Source: Prolixibacteraceae bacterium
GTDB lineage: Bacteria > Bacteroidota > Bacteroidia > Bacteroidales > Prolixibacteraceae
Reading direction: 5' to 3'
NCBI GenBank assembly: GCA_023228025.1
Contig: JALOCD010000128.1
Coordinates: 1-10,718 of the forward strand
Length of the DNA stretch: 10,718 nucleotides
Shown piece by piece: positions 8,112 through 10,718 of this stretch (position 1 is its first letter; each line of letters starts with the position of its first letter). The notes below the pieces were generated by a model that did no database searches, was not told the origin of the DNA, and saw nothing but the letters and a program-made list of their open reading frames with translations. The translations under genes and the position numbers were made by a program.

Positions 8112-8324
8112 TTGCAAACGAATTAATATTGATATACACTACTTTAACTTGGTTTTCGTTTGCAGGTTCGTTTGCAGAAATGCGAACTTCCGCAAGCGGT
8201 ACAAACGCTTTCTGTTTGCACTTTTCTTTGCAAGAAAGAAACATTCTGCAAACACTTTGCAAAGAAAAAGCACCTAAACTTCAATTACTTGTGAAAAATT
8301 CGTTTGCAAACCCGTTTGCAGAAA
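8112..8324. repeat. Cluster of nine TTTGCA/TGCAAA motifs in the spacer before the full-length hsdS
   Basis: The 232-base spacer 8112-8343 holds the hexamer TTTGCA in either orientation nine times: near 8113, 8159, 8171, 8215, 8227, 8247, 8256, 8303 and 8315. Two 25-base direct repeats (8156-8180 and 8300-8324) differ at only four positions, and each contains CGTTTGCA twice at 12-base spacing. Two sites are exact palindromes: CTTTGCAAAG (8255-8264) and GTTTGCAAAC (8302-8311). This looks like an array of binding sites for a dimeric DNA-binding protein, or a transcript with many alternative hairpins. An overlapping 87-codon open frame (8084-8347) crosses it, ending in an ATGA overlap with hsdS; its FA-rich sequence is largely a translation of the repeats and I do not call it a gene. 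No good TAnnTTTG promoter was found here. Confidence 0.8.
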
Positions 8325-8343
8325 ACCTAAACTTACCAACAAC

Positions 8344-9558
8344 ATGACCACCGATATTAAAACAACCACAAAACCCTTTTACAATACCACCATTCCAGGC
8401 GATTGGGAAGTGCAACATTTTGAGGACGTTGCTGATATAGATAAGGAAAGTTTAAGTGGTAGTACTTCAAAGGATTATGAATTTGACTATATTTCCTTAT
8501 CTGATGTTGATAGTGAGGACTTCAAAATTGAAACGACAAGACAAATATTTGCTAATGCACCTTCTCGAGCACGAAGAATTGTCCACAACAGAGACGTTCT
8601 GATGTCAACTGTTCGTCCAAATCTTCAAGGTTTTTCTTTAATAAACGATGATGCAAAAGATTTGATAGCATCAACAGGATTTGCTGTAATTACCGCAAAG
8701 AAGTGTTGCAATGAATTTCTGTTTCAATATCTTTTCAGTTCTGGGATTTCACGACAATTTTATCAATTACTGGTAGGTTCAAACTATCCGGCAATAAATT
8801 CTTCTGACGTTAGAAAGTTAAAGTTACCCATTCCCCCTCTCCCCGAACAACGCGCCATAGCCCACCTCCTTGGCTTGATGGACACCATCATCAACCAAAA
8901 CAACCAACTTATTGCCCAAAAAGAACTTCGCAAAAAATGGCTGATGCAAAATTTATTGACCGGAAAGAAAAGGTTAAAGGGGTTTGGGGGGGAGTGGAAG
9001 GAAGTCAAACTTGAGTATTTTATCGAAGATTACAATGAAAAACCAGCAGAAGGTTGTAATTACGAAGTACTAACATCAGCAAAAACGGGTTTAATGAAAC
9101 AATCAGATTATTATGGCAATAATCGAATTACAAACCGAGAAGATGCTGACTATAATGTAATACCTCCAGATTATTTAACCTATCGTTCAAGAAGCGACGA
9201 TGGACTTTTCACCTTCAATAAAAATACTCTGGGGATAACAGGTTTAATTAGTGGGTATTATCCGGTATTCACCATAAAATACGGGGACATTGATTTCATT
9301 TTAATGTATTGCAATTTTTATCGTCAAAAGTTGACAAAATATAGCATAGGGACATCACAACTTGTGCTTTCCATGAATGCTTTAAAAACCGCACACTTTA
9401 ATCTGCCAACCAAGGAAGAACAAACCGCTATTGCACAAGTATTGCAAGCAGCCGATAAAGAAATACAACTGCTCAAATCCAAAACTGAAAAGCTGCGCGA
9501 GCAGAAAAGGGGGATGATGCAGGTGTTGTTGACGGGGAAGAAGAGACTTAATAATTAA
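8344..9558 (+). CDS. hsdS: Full-length type I restriction-modification specificity subunit HsdS (two target recognition domains)
   Basis: The DNA-recognition subunit of a type I system; each recognition domain reads one half of a bipartite site. It has 404 aa, normal length. TRD1 covers about 15-158 (IPGDWEVQHFEDVADI onward), the central conserved region about 160-213 (LPIPPLPEQRAIAHLL and LLTGKKRL at 204-211), TRD2 about 214-352 (begins GGEWKEVKLEYF), and the C-terminal conserved region about 353-404 (LPTKEEQTAIAQVL, LLTGKKRL at 395-402). The twice-repeated LLTGKKRL marks the internal symmetry of HsdS. The ATG at 8344 is the first in-frame start near the conserved N-terminus. The TRDs are poorer in G+C than the conserved regions, as expected for domains exchanged by recombination. 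A run of seven G at 8986-8992 lies exactly between the two halves. It is the second hsdS for a single hsdM; the PIN gene begins 12 bases after its stop. Confidence 0.95.
   Translation: MTTDIKTTTKPFYNTTIPGDWEVQHFEDVADIDKESLSGSTSKDYEFDYISLSDVDSEDFKIETTRQIFANAPSRARRIVHNRDVLMSTVRPNLQGFSLINDDAKDLIASTGFAVITAKKCCNEFLFQYLFSSGISRQFYQLLVGSNYPAINSSDVRKLKLPIPPLPEQRAIAHLLGLMDTIINQNNQLIAQKELRKKWLMQNLLTGKKRLKGFGGEWKEVKLEYFIEDYNEKPAEGCNYEVLTSAKTGLMKQSDYYGNNRITNREDADYNVIPPDYLTYRSRSDDGLFTFNKNTLGITGLISGYYPVFTIKYGDIDFILMYCNFYRQKLTKYSIGTSQLVLSMNALKTAHFNLPTKEEQTAIAQVLQAADKEIQLLKSKTEKLREQKRGMMQVLLTGKKRLNN
8986..8992 (+). repeat. hsdS: G7 homopolymer at the border between the two halves of hsdS
   Basis: Seven consecutive G encode Gly215-Gly216 and the first base of Glu217, just after LLTGKKRLKGF. 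Reading the other frames, one added G gives a stop after 223 residues and one lost G gives a stop after 242 residues. Either change leaves TRD1 plus the central conserved region, that is, a half-HsdS. The tract is a candidate slippage site; whether seven G is long enough to vary in this host is unknown. Confidence 0.55.
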
Positions 9559-9570
9559 CCTAGATATCTT

Positions 9571-10626
9571 ATGAAAAGAGAATTACACACAATCTACATT
9601 AAACATGACGGTCAATTTAAGACCCTCTCAAAAATCGCTCTTTCGCAACTCATTCTAAAGATTGTTTATCTGAAAGGTGATGGAACCCTTATGCGTCAAA
9701 TTGAAGCAGAATTATCAACTGTTCTATCATCACCTGTTTCGAAAATTGATATAGAAGATGCAATTAGAGTTTTGATAAAAGCCCGAAAATTGAATGTAAA
9801 ATCAAATCGTCATTTTATACATAATGATTACAAAGATGATTTAAAAAGGGAAGTTGAAAGCAATAAAAATCTCCTGACAAAGGTACTAGATAAATATTTC
9901 TCTAAAGCCGAAAGTAAAAAACAAAATATAGAAGATTGGTTTAATGATACGGTTATTTGCTTTTTTGAGAAATACAGTTTTGAATGGTTTCAGCAAATTG
10001 CATTTAAAGGCAAAAATGGCTCCAATATTGTTCCAAATGTGCACGAAATTCTTAATAATAACCTACTTAACAATTTGTCTATTGTCGAAGCTGATAAAGA
10101 CTGGCTTAAAAGCCAATTTATCAAATTTATTGACAGTGAAGATGCCGATGATAATTTATTGTTCTGGTACTATGGGATTTCAATGTTTTCATCAAGACTA
10201 ATCACCGCAAGAAATTATGCAGATGGTATTACTATTGAGATGTTTAAGGATAGTAAATTTATCTTGGATACCAATATCTTGATGATCCTTGATTTGGAAG
10301 AACATGAACTTTCAAATTCACTCAAATCACTGGAAACAATTTTTAAACAATTAAATATTACTCCAGTATATTTTAATATAACACGGGATGAATATTTGAG
10401 AGCAATGGACTGGAGAAGAAAAGAAACAATAAATGTATTTAATAATTTTAATTTGAGTGTATTAAAGTCTTCTGATTGTGCATTTATTCAAACTGCATTA
10501 AGAAGAGGATGCCAAAACGGAGAAGATGTTAGCAGAATGTTCACTGGCCTAATGGCAATGCCTTCCATTTTCAGCGGAGACTTACCAATAATAAATCAAT
10601 GTCGTTTAGTTAACGTTTATTTATAA
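9571..10626 (+). CDS. PIN-domain protein, probably truncated at its C-terminus by an insertion sequence
   Basis: As it stands 351 aa. PIN domains are metal-dependent RNases found in toxins and RNA-processing proteins. A PIN start is visible at about 228: the strand FILDTNIL with Asp233, then ITRDEYLRAM with Glu274, 41 residues later as expected for the second acidic residue. Asp302 and Asp318 follow, but the closing strand with the last acidic residue is not seen. The final residues from about 341 on (IINQCRLVNVYL) appear to come from insertion-sequence DNA. I recall larger bacterial PIN proteins in which a TALxRGC segment like that at 308-314 is followed by a further long region; this is memory, not a search. 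The N-terminal 220 residues are mostly helical, with a possible winged helix at about 15-85 (IDIEDAIRVLIKARKLNV), and I do not recognise them. The start ATG is 12 bases after hsdS, so it belongs to the locus. It is distinctly AT-rich, suggesting separate acquisition. It may be inactive. Confidence 0.65.
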   Translation: MKRELHTIYIKHDGQFKTLSKIALSQLILKIVYLKGDGTLMRQIEAELSTVLSSPVSKIDIEDAIRVLIKARKLNVKSNRHFIHNDYKDDLKREVESNKNLLTKVLDKYFSKAESKKQNIEDWFNDTVICFFEKYSFEWFQQIAFKGKNGSNIVPNVHEILNNNLLNNLSIVEADKDWLKSQFIKFIDSEDADDNLLFWYYGISMFSSRLITARNYADGITIEMFKDSKFILDTNILMILDLEEHELSNSLKSLETIFKQLNITPVYFNITRDEYLRAMDWRRKETINVFNNFNLSVLKSSDCAFIQTALRRGCQNGEDVSRMFTGLMAMPSIFSGDLPIINQCRLVNVYL

Positions 10627-10718
10627 TCGTTTGTAGTTCATCGAGTAAGGTCGTTTTGGTTTCATCTTTCTGGGTTCACTTCTTCCGGGTCTGATGATTT
10701 CCCTGGTCTTTTTCACAA
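10590..10718 (-). mobile_element. End of an insertion sequence entering from the right edge
   Basis: The minus strand carries a transposase-like C-terminal tail with its stop at 10621, followed by a short AT-rich stretch that reads TTAACTAAACGACATTGA (10596-10613). I recall a stretch of this style after transposase stops in Bacteroidota insertion sequences. The left limit is a guess: the other end, the terminal inverted repeat and the target duplication are outside the window. The PIN gene loses its expected sequence at about this point. Confidence 0.45.
10621..10718 (-). CDS. C-terminal tail of a probable transposase (partial, cut by window edge)
   Basis: An open minus-strand frame enters from the right edge and ends at a stop in 10621-10623, leaving 31 full codons. 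The peptide is very basic and runs through REIIRPGRSEPRKMKPKR to a final SMNYKRL. Such PGR...PR...K tails are what I recall from the C-termini of IS4-like DDE transposases of Bacteroidota. The fragment is too short for a catalytic motif, so the family is a guess. Its stop abuts the stop of the PIN gene on the other strand, as expected where an element has landed in a gene. Confidence 0.5.
   Translation of the reverse strand, partial: VKKTREIIRPGRSEPRKMKPKRPYSMNYKRL

Noticed and set aside
8145..8152. Promoter -7 element TAACTTGG before hsdS
   Set aside because: It has one mismatch to TAnnTTTG and no TTTG at 19-21 bases upstream.
8112..8324. CRISPR-like array
   Set aside because: The repeated unit is only 6-10 bases, occurs in both orientations and has irregular spacing; there are no regular spacers and no cas genes.

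Overview
The window looks like a chromosome segment from a member of the Bacteroidota. The pointers are an exported prolyl-oligopeptidase-family enzyme of the oligopeptidase B type, a SMUG2-like uracil-DNA glycosylase with a GINPG motif, absence of clear Shine-Dalgarno sequences, and an exact match to the Bacteroides-type promoter (TTTG, 20 bases, TACATTTG) ahead of the right-hand gene block. No genus can be named from sequence alone.

Left part (1-3881, all minus strand): an exported S9 peptidase (1752-3881), a perfect 27-bp inverted repeat (1676-1732), a SMUG2-like DNA glycosylase (934-1638), and, overlapping it by an ATGA junction, the first 312 codons of a large sensor-type protein with two related GAF-like domains (1-937, cut by the window edge). 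This reads as ordinary chromosomal housekeeping and signalling content.

Middle (3882-4163): a 282-base divergent intergenic region holding promoter-like elements for both directions.

Right part (4164-10626, all plus strand): a composite type I restriction-modification locus in the order half-length HsdS (185 aa), HsdM (522 aa), AlbA_2/HATPase RecG-like accessory protein (585 aa), a 232-base repeat-rich spacer, full-length HsdS with two target recognition domains (404 aa), and a PIN-domain protein (351 aa as it stands). Gaps are 4, 59, 232 and 12 bases, so it probably forms one transcription unit, possibly with a second regulatory point at the spacer. HsdM would methylate DNA at sites set by the HsdS proteins. 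No HsdR motor/nuclease is present in the window.

Right edge (about 10590-10718): the minus strand carries what looks like the basic C-terminal tail of an insertion-sequence transposase, stopping at 10621. The PIN gene ends against it and lacks the last part of a PIN fold, so the insertion probably cut the PIN gene and may separate the locus from hsdR.

The points most worth checking are: one HsdM with both a half-size and a full-size HsdS; a run of seven G between the two recognition domains of the full HsdS, where slippage by one base either way would give a one-domain subunit; nine TTTGCA/TGCAAA motifs packed in front of that gene; and the AlbA_2/HATPase plus PIN pair embedded in the locus.
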